A DNA stretch of 34,778 nucleotides, from assembly GCA_002898615.1 (NCBI GenBank), contig BEIB01000004.1, positions 1-34,778 on the forward strand, read 5' to 3'. The DNA comes from a bacterium HR25 (GTDB lineage: Bacteria; Chloroflexota; Dehalococcoidia; SM23-28-2; HRbin24). The notes under the pieces are model-generated. The model worked only from the letters and a program-made list of their open reading frames with translations. It had not been told where the DNA came from and did no database searches. Every line of letters starts with the position of its first letter. Within the stretch, counting starts at the first letter, position 1. The position numbers and the translations under genes are program-made. Below are positions 1 through 7,907 of the stretch, in pieces.

Positions 1-487
1 CCGCCAGCTCGGCGACGCGGCGCCCCAGCGCCCGCGCCTGCTCCCGGTCTTCCTCTGTCACCTGGCCGTGGGCGGTGGCGCCGTAGTAGGAGCCGGAGGC
101 GCGCATCCGCTCGGACCAGGGGAGCCCTACCACCACCATCCCGTGGGCGAAGAGGAGGTGCAGGAGCTGCAGCAGAGTGGCCTCGATGCCGCCGGAGCGG
201 GAGTAGCCAGCGGTGAAGGCGGCCCCCACGCGCCCAGCAAGCTCGCCGGTCTCCCAGAGGTCGCCGGAGTAGTCGAACCACTCCTTCAGCTTGCCGGTGA
301 TGCCACTCCAGTTGGGGGAGCCCAGGATGAGGGCATGGCACCCCCTCAGCTCCTCCACCTGTGCCTCGTCCAGTCGACGGTAAAGGAGCCGGGCGCCGGG
401 GACAGAGCGCACCCCTTCCGCCACCGCCTCCGCCAACTGCTCCACCAGGCCGCCCCGGGAATCGAAGAGCAGCAGCACCCGGGCCAT
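1..487 (-). CDS. Flavodoxin-like NAD(P)H reductase (WrbA-like), truncated by window edge
   Basis: An open frame runs from an ATG at 485-487 leftward off the window edge without a stop, giving 162 codons. The protein begins MARVLLLFDSRGGLVEQLAE, a flavodoxin-type first strand and phosphate-binding loop for FMN. It continues with LILGSPNWSGITGKLKEWFD and a GGIEATLLQLLHLLFAHGMV segment. These are typical of the WrbA/flavodoxin-fold NAD(P)H:quinone oxidoreductases, where the SPNW and GG(I/V)E segments surround the flavin. The expected role is cytoplasmic two-electron reduction of quinones or another small acceptor. It is divergent from the MaoC gene across a 138-bp spacer. The C-terminus is missing, so the subfamily is uncertain. 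The plus-strand frame that reads through this region and into the MaoC gene is an antisense shadow. Confidence 0.8.
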   Translation of the reverse strand, partial: MARVLLLFDSRGGLVEQLAEAVAEGVRSVPGARLLYRRLDEAQVEELRGCHALILGSPNWSGITGKLKEWFDYSGDLWETGELAGRVGAAFTAGYSRSGGIEATLLQLLHLLFAHGMVVVGLPWSERMRASGSYYGATAHGQVTEEDREQARALGRRVAELA

Positions 488-505
488 TCGCCTCACCCGG
501 GGGCC

Positions 506-534
506 AGCTTAGGGCCGTCCTTCCCGCCGGTCAA
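506..534 (-). promoter_or_regulatory. Putative sigma70-type promoter for the flavodoxin-like gene
   Basis: On the minus strand TTGACC (529-534) and TAAGCT (506-511) are separated by 17 bases, 18 bases upstream of the start codon. The -35 is close to consensus and the -10 is weak. Confidence 0.35.
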
Positions 535-542
535 TACGGGCG

Positions 543-572
543 TTGCCACCCCTGGGGACGCCCGGCTAACAT
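543..572 (+). promoter_or_regulatory. Putative sigma70-type promoter for the MaoC gene
   Basis: TTGCCA (543-548) and TAACAT (567-572) are separated by 18 bases, about 53 bases upstream of the MaoC start. They match the consensus in 5/6 and 4/6 positions. The match is by eye only. Confidence 0.4.
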
Positions 573-625
573 GGGAGTGCCGGCGGCGGGCCGCCGGGAA
601 GGCCTTCGATTTGGAGGAGCTGCCC

Positions 626-1747
626 ATGACCACCCCTGCGTTCCCTCGCATCACCGATGAGGCCCTGGAGGAGCTACGGCGCCAGATCGGCATGGAGGTC
701 CAGGACCACTTCTTCGTCCGGGTGGCGACGGAGGACGCCATCCGCAACTACGCCCTGGGCATCGGCGACCCCAACCCCCTCTGGCACGACCGTGAGTATG
801 CCGAGCGGACCCGCTGGGGCAGTCTGCTGGCGCCGCCTACCTTCCTGTACGCCACCAGCCGGGTGGCCGGCGGCTACGTGGGGGGCCTCCCGGGGGTGCA
901 CGCCATGTTCGGCGGCAGCCACTTCCGCTGGCGGCAGCCCATAAGGGAGGGGACGCGCGTCAGCACCCGCGCCCGTCTCAAGGACCTGGTGCTGCGGGAG
1001 ACCCGCTTCGCCGGGCGATCGGTGCAGCAGATTTACGAGGTGGAGTTCTTCGACCAGGACGGACAGCTCCTCTGCGTGGCCGACTCCTGGTGCTTCCGCA
1101 CGGAGCGGGACACGGCACGGGAGCGGGCCAAGTACGGCCAGAGCGTTTCCCCCCACGTCTATACCGACGATGAACTGCGGGCCATCATGGAGGACTACGA
1201 GCGGGAGGTAGTCCGGGGTGTCGAGCCCCGCTACTGGGAGGACGTGCAGGTGGGGGAGGAGCTGACGCCGGTGGTGAAGGGCCCCATGTGCCCCACCACC
1301 TCCATCGCCTTCCTACTGGGGTGGGGAGGGCTCTACGTGAGGGCCCACCGCTTCGCCTTCGAGCAGTACCGGAGGCACCCCGCCCTGGCCATCCCCAACG
1401 CTCAGAACGTGCCGGAGCCCCCGGAGCGGGTCCACTGGGACAGCGAAATGGCCCGCCTGGTGGGCGTCCCCGCCGCCTACGACTACGGGCCCGAGCGGGT
1501 CTCCTGGATGGGCCACCTCATGACCAACTGGGTCGGGGACGACGGCTTCCTGGAGGAGCTGTACGTGGAGATCCGCTACCACAACATCATGGGAGACACC
1601 ACCTGGTGCAAGGGCCGGGTAGCCGCCAAGGAGATGGAGGGCGGTATCCCCCGCGTCCGTTGCGATATCTGGGCCCACAACCAAGACGGCATCGTCACCG
1701 TCCGGGGCTACGCTGTGGCCCGCCTACCCTCCCGCCAGGGCTCCTAG
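626..1747 (+). CDS. MaoC-family hydratase/dehydratase (double hot-dog protein)
   Basis: This 373-residue protein belongs to the MaoC-like dehydratase group and probably hydrates or dehydrates a CoA-linked enoyl or hydroxyacyl substrate in the cytoplasm. The N-terminal hot-dog half (about 20-165) has the family pattern FVRVATEDAIRNYALGIGDPNPLWHDREYA, followed by GSLLAPPTFLYA. The second half (about 185-370) resembles the C-terminal hot-dog domain of two-domain MaoC proteins. The open frame extends upstream to base 68, but that stretch lies opposite the flavodoxin gene. I chose the ATG at 626 because GGAGGAG (613-619) sits 6 bases before it and family similarity begins soon after. It is convergent with the Rieske/P450 genes. 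The exact substrate cannot be told. Confidence 0.85.
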   Translation: MTTPAFPRITDEALEELRRQIGMEVQDHFFVRVATEDAIRNYALGIGDPNPLWHDREYAERTRWGSLLAPPTFLYATSRVAGGYVGGLPGVHAMFGGSHFRWRQPIREGTRVSTRARLKDLVLRETRFAGRSVQQIYEVEFFDQDGQLLCVADSWCFRTERDTARERAKYGQSVSPHVYTDDELRAIMEDYEREVVRGVEPRYWEDVQVGEELTPVVKGPMCPTTSIAFLLGWGGLYVRAHRFAFEQYRRHPALAIPNAQNVPEPPERVHWDSEMARLVGVPAAYDYGPERVSWMGHLMTNWVGDDGFLEELYVEIRYHNIMGDTTWCKGRVAAKEMEGGIPRVRCDIWAHNQDGIVTVRGYAVARLPSRQGS

Positions 1748-1780
1748 GAGAGGGCGTCCAGCAGGAGGGGCCGCCCTCTC
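1748..1780. terminator. Hairpin between convergent genes, likely bidirectional terminator
   Basis: GAGAGGGCG (1748-1756) and CGCCCTCTC (1772-1780) form a perfect 9-bp stem with a 15-base loop. The hairpin starts on the base after the MaoC stop codon and ends 7 bases before the Rieske stop. There is no U-tract on either side, so it may act as a transcript 3' end stabiliser or a weak terminator. Confidence 0.5.
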
Positions 1781-1787
1781 GCCCCGC

Positions 1788-2099
1788 CTAAGCGCGGGCT
1801 ATCTTGATATCGTTGCCGTCCACCAGCACCTGGTAGACAGGGATGGGCTCAGCGGGGGGAGGGCTGACCACCTCGCCGGTGCGGACGTTGAACTGGCCGG
1901 CGTGGAGGGGGCACTCCACCACGTCCAGGATGAGGATACCCTCGCACAGGGCGCCGTCGGCGTGGGTGCAGCGGTTGCCGAAGGCGAAGAACTCGCCGTC
2001 CACGTTGGCCACCACTATCTCCTCGCCGTCCAGCACCACCAGCTTCATCTCGCCTGGCGGGATCTCGTCCACCCTGGCCACCTTGACCGGTTCGCTCAT
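1788..2099 (-). CDS. Rieske-type [2Fe-2S] ferredoxin
   Basis: This 103-residue protein is a stand-alone Rieske ferredoxin, like the electron-carrying subunit of non-haem dioxygenase systems. The cluster ligands are visible as C44-x-H46 and C63-x2-H66, in the motifs CTHADG and CPLHAGQF. The length matches small Rieske ferredoxins. It follows the P450 gene on the same strand after 53 bases, so the two are probably co-transcribed. It may carry electrons to that P450, which would be inference because P450 partners are usually plant-type or 3Fe-4S ferredoxins. No ferredoxin reductase is seen here apart from the truncated flavoprotein at the edge. Confidence 0.92.
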   Translation of the reverse strand: MSEPVKVARVDEIPPGEMKLVVLDGEEIVVANVDGEFFAFGNRCTHADGALCEGILILDVVECPLHAGQFNVRTGEVVSPPPAEPIPVYQVLVDGNDIKIARA

Positions 2100-2152
2100 G
2101 GCTCCTGCCCTCGTCGGAAGGTCTCGGTGTACGCCCGCGGCCTCGGGGGGCC

Positions 2153-3379
2153 TCAGGCGGCATCGAAGGCGATGTACAGGGCGTTCAGGCCGTTGAACAG
2201 AATGTTCGGCTCGTGGCTGAAGTCGTTCCCCTCGGCGAAGCGCAGGTTCCGCAGCCGCTTCAGCAACTCCTCGTAGGCCACACGGGCCTCCAGCCTGGCC
2301 AGGGGTGCCCCCAGGCAGTGGTGGATGCCGTAGCCGAAGGCCAGGTGCTCCCTGGCGTTGGGCCGGTGCATGTCGAAGCGGTCGGGGTCGGGGAACTTGC
2401 TCTCATCGCGGTTGGCGGCGGCCCACAAGAGCCACACCTTGGAGCCAGCCGGTATCTTCACGCCGTGCAGCTCCGTGTCCCGGGTGGTGACGCGGAAGAG
2501 GCCCCGGATGGAGGGCTCCAGCCGCAGCACCTCCTCCAGGAAGTTGGGGATGAGGGAGGGGTCGGCGTAGAGGGCCGCCATCTCCTGCGGGTGTTCGATG
2601 AGGATGCGCATGGCATGGGTGAGGAGGCGGGTGGTGGTGTCGTTGCCGGCCACCAGGAGCTGCTGGAGCATGAAGATGAGCTCCTCGTCGCTGAAGGGGC
2701 GACCATCGGGCTGGGCGTGGACGATCTCGCTTATCAGGTCTCCCTCCACCGGATGGGCCCGCCGCTCCTGGATCCGCTCGAAGAGGTAGCGCTGCATATC
2801 CAGGAGGCTGCGCAGCATCGCCACGTCCTCCTCCTCGCTGACCAGGGCCCCCAGACGGTGCAGGGAGGCGTCGGTCCACTCCTTCACCTTGGGGATCAGC
2901 TCCGTCGGGAAGTTGAAGACAGCGGTGATGACGGTGACGGGCAGAGGTATGGCGAAGCGGGCCACGAACTCTACCTGCCCATCGCCGATGAAGGAGTCGA
3001 TGAGCTCGTTGACCAGGGCCCGCACCTTGGGCTCCATCCTGGCCAGACGGCGGGCGAAGGCTCGCTGGGCCACCTGCCGCTGACGGGTGTGGTCTGGCGG
3101 GTCAGCGTGGAGGAGGGTGGGCACCATGCGCCACATCTGGGAGATGATCTCCCGCATCTCGGGGGTGGGCTTGCGACGGGCGCCCGTGGTAGCGATGTGG
3201 GAACTGAAGACCTCTGGCTGCATCTCCACCTGGACGATGTCGTCGTAGCGGCTGATGATGTAGGCATCCAGCTCCGGCGAGTAGAAGACAGGGGCCTCCC
3301 TCCTCAGGGCGGCGAAGAACTCGTACGGCCGTTCCCACGTCTCTGGGCTGACGACCCGGAACTCGTAGACAGACGTCAT
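2153..3379 (-). CDS. Cytochrome P450 (soluble, bacterial class)
   Basis: This 408-residue haem monooxygenase has the full set of P450 landmarks. HADPPDHTRQR lies in the C-helix (91-101). The oxygen-activating I-helix motif AGNDTTT is at 244-250. The ExxR pair is E283/R286. The haem-binding loop FGYGIHHCLGAPLAR has the thiolate ligand at C355. There is no membrane anchor, and the length is normal for cytoplasmic bacterial P450s that hydroxylate lipids, terpenoids, steroids or xenobiotics. The substrate cannot be read from sequence. The Rieske ferredoxin downstream is the likely co-transcribed partner. Start is the ATG at 3377-3379; the upstream GGGGGTG is only a modest ribosome site. Confidence 0.95.
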   Translation of the reverse strand: MTSVYEFRVVSPETWERPYEFFAALRREAPVFYSPELDAYIISRYDDIVQVEMQPEVFSSHIATTGARRKPTPEMREIISQMWRMVPTLLHADPPDHTRQRQVAQRAFARRLARMEPKVRALVNELIDSFIGDGQVEFVARFAIPLPVTVITAVFNFPTELIPKVKEWTDASLHRLGALVSEEEDVAMLRSLLDMQRYLFERIQERRAHPVEGDLISEIVHAQPDGRPFSDEELIFMLQQLLVAGNDTTTRLLTHAMRILIEHPQEMAALYADPSLIPNFLEEVLRLEPSIRGLFRVTTRDTELHGVKIPAGSKVWLLWAAANRDESKFPDPDRFDMHRPNAREHLAFGYGIHHCLGAPLARLEARVAYEELLKRLRNLRFAEGNDFSHEPNILFNGLNALYIAFDAA

Positions 3380-3509
3380 GCCAGCACCCCCGTACCTAGC
3401 CTTTCCCTCGTTAGCCGAATCTTACCACAAGACGAGCGCACGAGGCACGGGACTGGTGGGGGCAGACTCGGCCCGGGACGGACCGTATCGTCCTGTCACA
3501 GCGCTGGCG

Positions 3510-3524
3510 GGCCCCTTAGGGGCC
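3510..3524 (-). terminator. GC hairpin downstream of the CxxC protein gene
   Basis: GGCCCC-TTA-GGGGCC forms a perfect 6-bp stem with a 3-base loop 21 bases past the stop of the minus-strand gene at 3546. There is no U-tract. It may be a weak terminator. Confidence 0.35.
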
Positions 3525-3545
3525 GTGGCCCAGCTCGGGCGGCGG

Positions 3546-4091
3546 TCAGTCGCCCAGGAGGGTGGTGTAGCCGAGGGAGACCATCTCTTCCACGTACTCG
3601 GAGCGCCAGCCAGGGTCAGGTATGCGGTGGCCGTTCTCCCGGAACCAGCGGTGCAGCTTGAGGTACTGCTCCTCCAGGTAGCGACGCCAGGCATCCTCCT
3701 CCTGGAAGAGCTCCGGGTCCACCTCCTCCAGCCGCTTGTCCATCTCCTCCGGGTCCAGGTCCAGGTCCTCCCGCCAGTAGTCGGCCAGGTACTCCACGCA
3801 CTCCTCTAGCTGCCGACGGCACTCTTCTAGGAGGGCGGTCATCATGCCCAGTTCGTTGACCCGGCGGCCGCGGAGACGGACGGCGCGGGCGCAGCCCTCG
3901 CACAGGGTCACTAGCTTGCGGGCGTCGCAGTACTCCTGCTTGTTGCAGCCCTCGCACAGGGGGGCCCAGTGGGCGGCCTCCGGCAGGCGCAGATAGCCGA
4001 TGTACACCTCATCCGTCAGGGCACCACAACGGGGGCAGGCGATCTTGTGGGCCAGGATCTCATTGATGGTGTGCTGCCAGTCTATCTGCAT
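3546..4091 (-). CDS. Unknown protein with three CxxC motifs (probable zinc-binding)
   Basis: I do not recognise this 181-residue protein. The N-terminal third holds CPRC (19-22), CEGC (46-49) and CEGC (64-67), with an extra C55, H41 and H15 nearby. This suggests one or two structural zinc sites in a zinc-ribbon-like fold. The remainder is acidic and helical (EECRRQLEECVEYLADYW, then an E/D-rich stretch around 110-135). There is no signal peptide or membrane segment. It is cytoplasmic by prediction. It lies downstream of the amidase operon but has its own strong promoter. No function should be inferred from the neighbours. Confidence 0.75.
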   Translation of the reverse strand: MQIDWQHTINEILAHKIACPRCGALTDEVYIGYLRLPEAAHWAPLCEGCNKQEYCDARKLVTLCEGCARAVRLRGRRVNELGMMTALLEECRRQLEECVEYLADYWREDLDLDPEEMDKRLEEVDPELFQEEDAWRRYLEEQYLKLHRWFRENGHRIPDPGWRSEYVEEMVSLGYTTLLGD

Positions 4092-4130
4092 GGCTGCCCT
4101 CGGGACGCTTCACACCCCGGCTCAAGCTCT

Positions 4131-4158
4131 ATGATAAAACGCCTCCGCCCCCTGTCAA
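4131..4158 (-). promoter_or_regulatory. Near-consensus sigma70 promoter for the CxxC protein gene
   Basis: On the minus strand TTGACA (4153-4158, 6/6) and TATCAT (4131-4136, 5/6) are separated by 16 bases. The -35 box overlaps the stop codon of the upstream amidase. The 5' leader would be roughly 35 bases. Confidence 0.65.
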
Positions 4159-5612
4159 TCAGCCGGCGCTCCGGCTCCCGGCGAGGACGCGGTGCGGGGG
4201 ATCTCCCGCGGCCAGTGGTGGTTCCAGGGCCGCGCCTGCTCGAAGGCGTGGGCGGCCTGGAGCACCAGGTCGTCCCGGTGGAGGGGCCCCACTATCTGCA
4301 GCCCCACCGGCAAGCCGGCGCTGGTGAAGCCAGCCCGCACGCTGATGGCCGGGTGGCCGGTGAGGTTGAAGGGATAGGTGTAGGCGATGAAGTTCATGGG
4401 GTGCGTCACCGGCTGGCCGTCTATCTCCGGGGGTAGCTGGCCGTCTCGTACCTCGAACGCCTCCGTGGCCACCGTAGGCGTCAGCAGCAGGTCGTAGCGC
4501 TCGAAGAGGGCCCACAGCTCGCGCACCAGGCGGGAGCGCACCATCTGGGCCTCCACCAGCTCCGCCTGGGTGGTCTCGCGGGCCCGCAGGGCGATGGCCA
4601 GGAAGCCACGGCGGAACTGCTCCCGGTGGCGGTCCAGGGCATCGCCCACCAGGGCCAGCACCTCGGCGCCGATGATGGTGTGCCAGGCGACGGCGGCATC
4701 GGGCAGCGAGATGTCCACCTCCTCCACGGCGTGTCCCATCTCGGCGAAGGCCTCGGCCGCCCGGCGGGCCTGCTCCAGCACCTCCCGCTGCACCTTGGCG
4801 TAGCCCAGGGTGGGGCTCCAGGCGATGCGCAGCCGCGGCAGAGGCTCCGCCAGCTTCTCCACATAAGAGTAACCAGGATGGGGCAGCGAGTAGGGATCGC
4901 ACGGATGGTGCCCCACCACCGCATCCAGGTACAGCGCCGCATCCCGCACCGTCCGCACCAAAGGCCCGTAGCACCAGAGAGGGCTCCACAGGCAGACGGA
5001 CGAGGGGCCGATGGGTATGCGTCCGTATTGGGGCTTCAGTCCCACGCAACCGGTATAGGCGGCCGGGATACGGTTGGAGCCGCCAGCATCGGAGCCGGTG
5101 GCCAGGGGCACCATCCCCGCCGCCACCGCCGCCGCTGAACCCCCGCTCGAACCCCCAGGCGTCCGCTCCAACCGCCACGGATTACGCGTCTCCCCCTGCA
5201 GCAGATTGCGCGTGAAAAACGTGTACCCAAACTCCGGCGTCTTCGTCTTCCCCACCACCACACACCCCGCACGCCGCAACCGCTCCACCTGCACCGAGTC
5301 CCGAACCGCCACGTTCCCCCGAAACGGCACCGACCCGTACGTCGTCGCCAGACCCCCCACGTCCTCCAGATCCTTCACCCCCAGCGGCAGCCCCGCCAAC
5401 CGCCCCACCCCCTCCCCTCGCACCAGCCGCTCCCCCAACTCCCGCGCCTCCCGCAGCGCCTCCTCCTCCCGCAGCGCCACGAACGCACCCACCTCCCCGT
5501 CCACCTCACGGATCCGCCTCAGACTCCCCTCCACCACCTCCACCGGCGATACCTCCCGCCGCCTCACCAGCTCCGCTATCTCCCACGCAGACAGAAACCA
5601 CAGCTCCTCCAC
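4155..5612 (-). CDS. Amidase signature family hydrolase, copy 1
   Basis: This 485-residue enzyme is an amidase-signature hydrolase that splits carboxamide bonds with a Ser-cisSer-Lys triad. The triad is visible as K80 (GVKD), S155 (GGSSGGS) and S179 (GSDAGGS), with the same 75- and 24-residue spacing as in GatA. There is no gatB or gatC nearby, so a role as a stand-alone amidase is more likely than Gln-tRNA amidotransferase. The start is a GTG at 5610-5612, with GGAGG about 8 bases upstream. Its first 275 or so codons are base-for-base identical to copy 2; the remainder diverges but is clearly homologous and ends with the shared PWNHHWPRE segment. Codons 1-167 use GCG and GGG almost only, while later codons use GCC and GGC. 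The substrate is unknown. Confidence 0.9.
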   Translation of the reverse strand: MEELWFLSAWEIAELVRRREVSPVEVVEGSLRRIREVDGEVGAFVALREEEALREARELGERLVRGEGVGRLAGLPLGVKDLEDVGGLATTYGSVPFRGNVAVRDSVQVERLRRAGCVVVGKTKTPEFGYTFFTRNLLQGETRNPWRLERTPGGSSGGSAAAVAAGMVPLATGSDAGGSNRIPAAYTGCVGLKPQYGRIPIGPSSVCLWSPLWCYGPLVRTVRDAALYLDAVVGHHPCDPYSLPHPGYSYVEKLAEPLPRLRIAWSPTLGYAKVQREVLEQARRAAEAFAEMGHAVEEVDISLPDAAVAWHTIIGAEVLALVGDALDRHREQFRRGFLAIALRARETTQAELVEAQMVRSRLVRELWALFERYDLLLTPTVATEAFEVRDGQLPPEIDGQPVTHPMNFIAYTYPFNLTGHPAISVRAGFTSAGLPVGLQIVGPLHRDDLVLQAAHAFEQARPWNHHWPREIPRTASSPGAGAPAD

Positions 5613-5642
5613 TCTCTTTACCTCCAGTCGACATAATCAAGG
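4787..5642. repeat. 856-bp exact direct repeat, copy A
   Basis: This block matches 6329-7184 base for base as far as I can compare by eye, at an offset of 1542. It covers the first 275 or so codons of the amidase, the GTG start, the ribosome site and about 30 bases of upstream DNA. Beyond either end the two copies differ at once. Confidence 0.92.
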
Positions 5643-5651
5643 CGGCGACGA

Positions 5652-7154
5652 CTAGCCGCCCGCGGGCCTGGCCGATGTCAGCTCCCGGGGCCAGTGGTGG
5701 TTCCAGGGCCGCGCCTGCTCGAAGGCGTAGGACGCCTGGAGCACCAGGTCGTCCCGGTGGGGTGGCCCCACTATCTGCAGCCCCACCGGCAGGCCGGAGT
5801 CGGTGAAGCCGCAGCGCACCGAGGCGGCTGGGTGGCCCGAGAAGTTGAAGGGGTAGGTGAAGGGGATCAGGGCCAGCCGGTTCTTAAGGGGCCTCCCGGA
5901 CCCCTCCTTGGCGACGTGACTGTCGTGGAGGAAGAGGTCCTCAGCGGTCTCGGCGAGCCACCGCTCCACCTCGACGGGAAGGTCGCCATCGGCGTTTATC
6001 GCCTCGGTGGCTGTGGTGGGTGTGAGGAGGAGGTCGAACCGCTGGAAGAACTCCTCCAGGCGGCGGAGCAGCTGGGCCCGCGTCCGTTCGGCCCTCGCCA
6101 GCCGTTCCGTGGTGACGTCGCGGAAGCGCTCGGCCACGGCCAGGAAGGAGCGACCGAACTCCTCCCGGTGCTCGGGCACCAAGTCGGCGATCTCGGCCCA
6201 CATCTCCATGCCGGTGACCATCCCCCAGGCGCCAATGGGGTCGGGGAAGATCTCGCCCACTTCCTCGATCTCGTGGCCCATCTCGGCGAAGGCGGCCACC
6301 CCCTTCTCTACCTCCCGCAGGACGTCCGGCTGCACCTTGGCGTAGCCCAGGGTGGGGCTCCAGGCGATGCGCAGCCGCGGCAGAGGCTCCGCCAGCTTCT
6401 CCACATAAGAGTAACCAGGATGGGGCAGCGAGTAGGGATCGCACGGATGGTGCCCCACCACCGCATCCAGGTACAGCGCCGCATCCCGCACCGTCCGCAC
6501 CAAAGGCCCGTAGCACCAGAGAGGGCTCCACAGGCAGACGGACGAGGGGCCGATGGGTATGCGTCCGTATTGGGGCTTCAGTCCCACGCAACCGGTATAG
6601 GCGGCCGGGATACGGTTGGAGCCGCCAGCATCGGAGCCGGTGGCCAGGGGCACCATCCCCGCCGCCACCGCCGCCGCTGAACCCCCGCTCGAACCCCCAG
6701 GCGTCCGCTCCAACCGCCACGGATTACGCGTCTCCCCCTGCAGCAGATTGCGCGTGAAAAACGTGTACCCAAACTCCGGCGTCTTCGTCTTCCCCACCAC
6801 CACACACCCCGCACGCCGCAACCGCTCCACCTGCACCGAGTCCCGAACCGCCACGTTCCCCCGAAACGGCACCGACCCGTACGTCGTCGCCAGACCCCCC
6901 ACGTCCTCCAGATCCTTCACCCCCAGCGGCAGCCCCGCCAACCGCCCCACCCCCTCCCCTCGCACCAGCCGCTCCCCCAACTCCCGCGCCTCCCGCAGCG
7001 CCTCCTCCTCCCGCAGCGCCACGAACGCACCCACCTCCCCGTCCACCTCACGGATCCGCCTCAGACTCCCCTCCACCACCTCCACCGGCGATACCTCCCG
7101 CCGCCTCACCAGCTCCGCTATCTCCCACGCAGACAGAAACCACAGCTCCTCCAC
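5652..7154 (-). CDS. Amidase signature family hydrolase, copy 2
   Basis: This 500-residue paralogue of copy 1 has the identical N-terminal 275 or so residues, including the K80/S155/S179 triad. The C-terminal half is different: it carries an extra stretch around [21 protein letters not shown] that copy 1 lacks. Because substrate pockets of this family are shaped mainly by the C-terminal half, the two enzymes may accept different amides (inference). The start is GTG at 7152-7154, 24 bases after the queD-like stop, and copy 1 follows after 39 bases. The three genes therefore look like one operon. The same codon-usage switch is seen at codon 168. Confidence 0.9.
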   Translation of the reverse strand: MEELWFLSAWEIAELVRRREVSPVEVVEGSLRRIREVDGEVGAFVALREEEALREARELGERLVRGEGVGRLAGLPLGVKDLEDVGGLATTYGSVPFRGNVAVRDSVQVERLRRAGCVVVGKTKTPEFGYTFFTRNLLQGETRNPWRLERTPGGSSGGSAAAVAAGMVPLATGSDAGGSNRIPAAYTGCVGLKPQYGRIPIGPSSVCLWSPLWCYGPLVRTVRDAALYLDAVVGHHPCDPYSLPHPGYSYVEKLAEPLPRLRIAWSPTLGYAKVQPDVLREVEKGVAAFAEMGHEIEEVGEIFPDPIGAWGMVTGMEMWAEIADLVPEHREEFGRSFLAVAERFRDVTTERLARAERTRAQLLRRLEEFFQRFDLLLTPTTATEAINADGDLPVEVERWLAETAEDLFLHDSHVAKEGSGRPLKNRLALIPFTYPFNFSGHPAASVRCGFTDSGLPVGLQIVGPPHRDDLVLQASYAFEQARPWNHHWPRELTSARPAGG

Positions 7155-7184
7155 TCTCTTTACCTCCAGTCGACATAATCAAGG
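6329..7184. repeat. 856-bp exact direct repeat, copy B
   Basis: This is the second copy of the block at 4787-5642. Its right end runs just into the stop codon of the upstream pterin synthase gene. Confidence 0.92.
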
Positions 7185-7676
7185 GCTCGCTAGCTCCGTC
7201 AGCGGGATTATACACCAGCCGGTCTGACCGGGCGCCTCCTCCACCCCTACGGTGAGGAGATGCAGGTTGCGGGCACCCCTCTGCCGCAGCCCCTCCAGGA
7301 TGCGGCCGGCCAGCCACTCGGCCAGCCGCTCGGCGGTGGTGTTGTCGATGGGGAGAGGGGCCACGTCCTCCCTGGGGACCAAGTAGCGTCGTCCCTGGAA
7401 GCTTACCTCGTAGCCCTCCTCGTCCTCCCTGATCAGGAGGCTGCGGCTCTGGAGGGGCAGGAGGAAGCGGTGGTCCAGCTCGCGGCAGAGGGCGGCCACC
7501 AGCGCCTTGAGCTCCGTGAAGTCTATAACCCAGGCGTCCTCCGTCAGCTCGCCCTCCAGCTCCACGAAGACGTCGTAGTTGTGGCCGTGCAGGGGCTCGC
7601 ACTGGTCGCCGAAGGTGGTGAAGTGGGCAGCAGCGAAGCGCAGCGTGTTGCGCTCTACGGTGACGCGGTAGCGCAT
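7179..7676 (-). CDS. 6-pyruvoyl-tetrahydropterin synthase / QueD family
   Basis: This 165-residue protein is in the PTPS/6-carboxytetrahydropterin synthase family, which acts on dihydroneopterin triphosphate in queuosine or pterin synthesis. Zinc ligands H18, H30 and H32 (AAAHF and LHGHNY) and the catalytic C26 (DQCEPLHGH) are visible. A late VGVEEAPGQ motif supplies the pterin-anchoring glutamate. It is longer than typical QueD (about 120 residues) owing to an insertion around residues 72-105. No queC or queE lies nearby, so the exact product (queuosine precursor or another pterin) is open. It is the first gene of an apparent operon with the two amidases. Confidence 0.88.
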   Translation of the reverse strand: MRYRVTVERNTLRFAAAHFTTFGDQCEPLHGHNYDVFVELEGELTEDAWVIDFTELKALVAALCRELDHRFLLPLQSRSLLIREDEEGYEVSFQGRRYLVPREDVAPLPIDNTTAERLAEWLAGRILEGLRQRGARNLHLLTVGVEEAPGQTGWCIIPLTELASP

Positions 7677-7708
7677 GGGCGAAAACTTCGCACTATGCTT
7701 CTTATGTA

Positions 7709-7738
7709 GATATAGCCGGCCTCCGGAGCCGCCGTCAG
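7709..7738 (-). promoter_or_regulatory. Possible promoter for queD-like gene
   Basis: On the minus strand CTGACG (7733-7738) and TATATC (7709-7714) are 18 bases apart, about 33 bases before the start codon, in a locally AT-richer stretch. Confidence 0.35.
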
Positions 7739-7761
7739 TATAGCATTCTCCCGACCCCTCG

Positions 7762-7791
7762 TTTGCCCCGCCATCCCGCCGGTGCTACACT
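7762..7791 (+). promoter_or_regulatory. Possible promoter for the S41 protease-smpB pair
   Basis: TTTGCC (7762-7767) and TACACT (7786-7791) are 18 bases apart, about 115 bases upstream of the protease start. The -10 is reasonable and the -35 is weak. Confidence 0.3.
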
Positions 7792-7907
7792 GGGAGCGTC
7801 ATCCTTGGTCTTTCTGACATGGCGTCCGTCGCCCCGCTGCCCCGCCGGCCATACCTCAGCCTAGCCGAGGAGGGCCGGGCTGCGCCAGAGGAGGCGGCCA
7901 CGGAGAG

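Noticed and set aside
68..625. N-terminal extension of the MaoC reading frame
   Set aside because: It lies antisense to the flavodoxin-like gene; a good ribosome site and family similarity support the ATG at 626.
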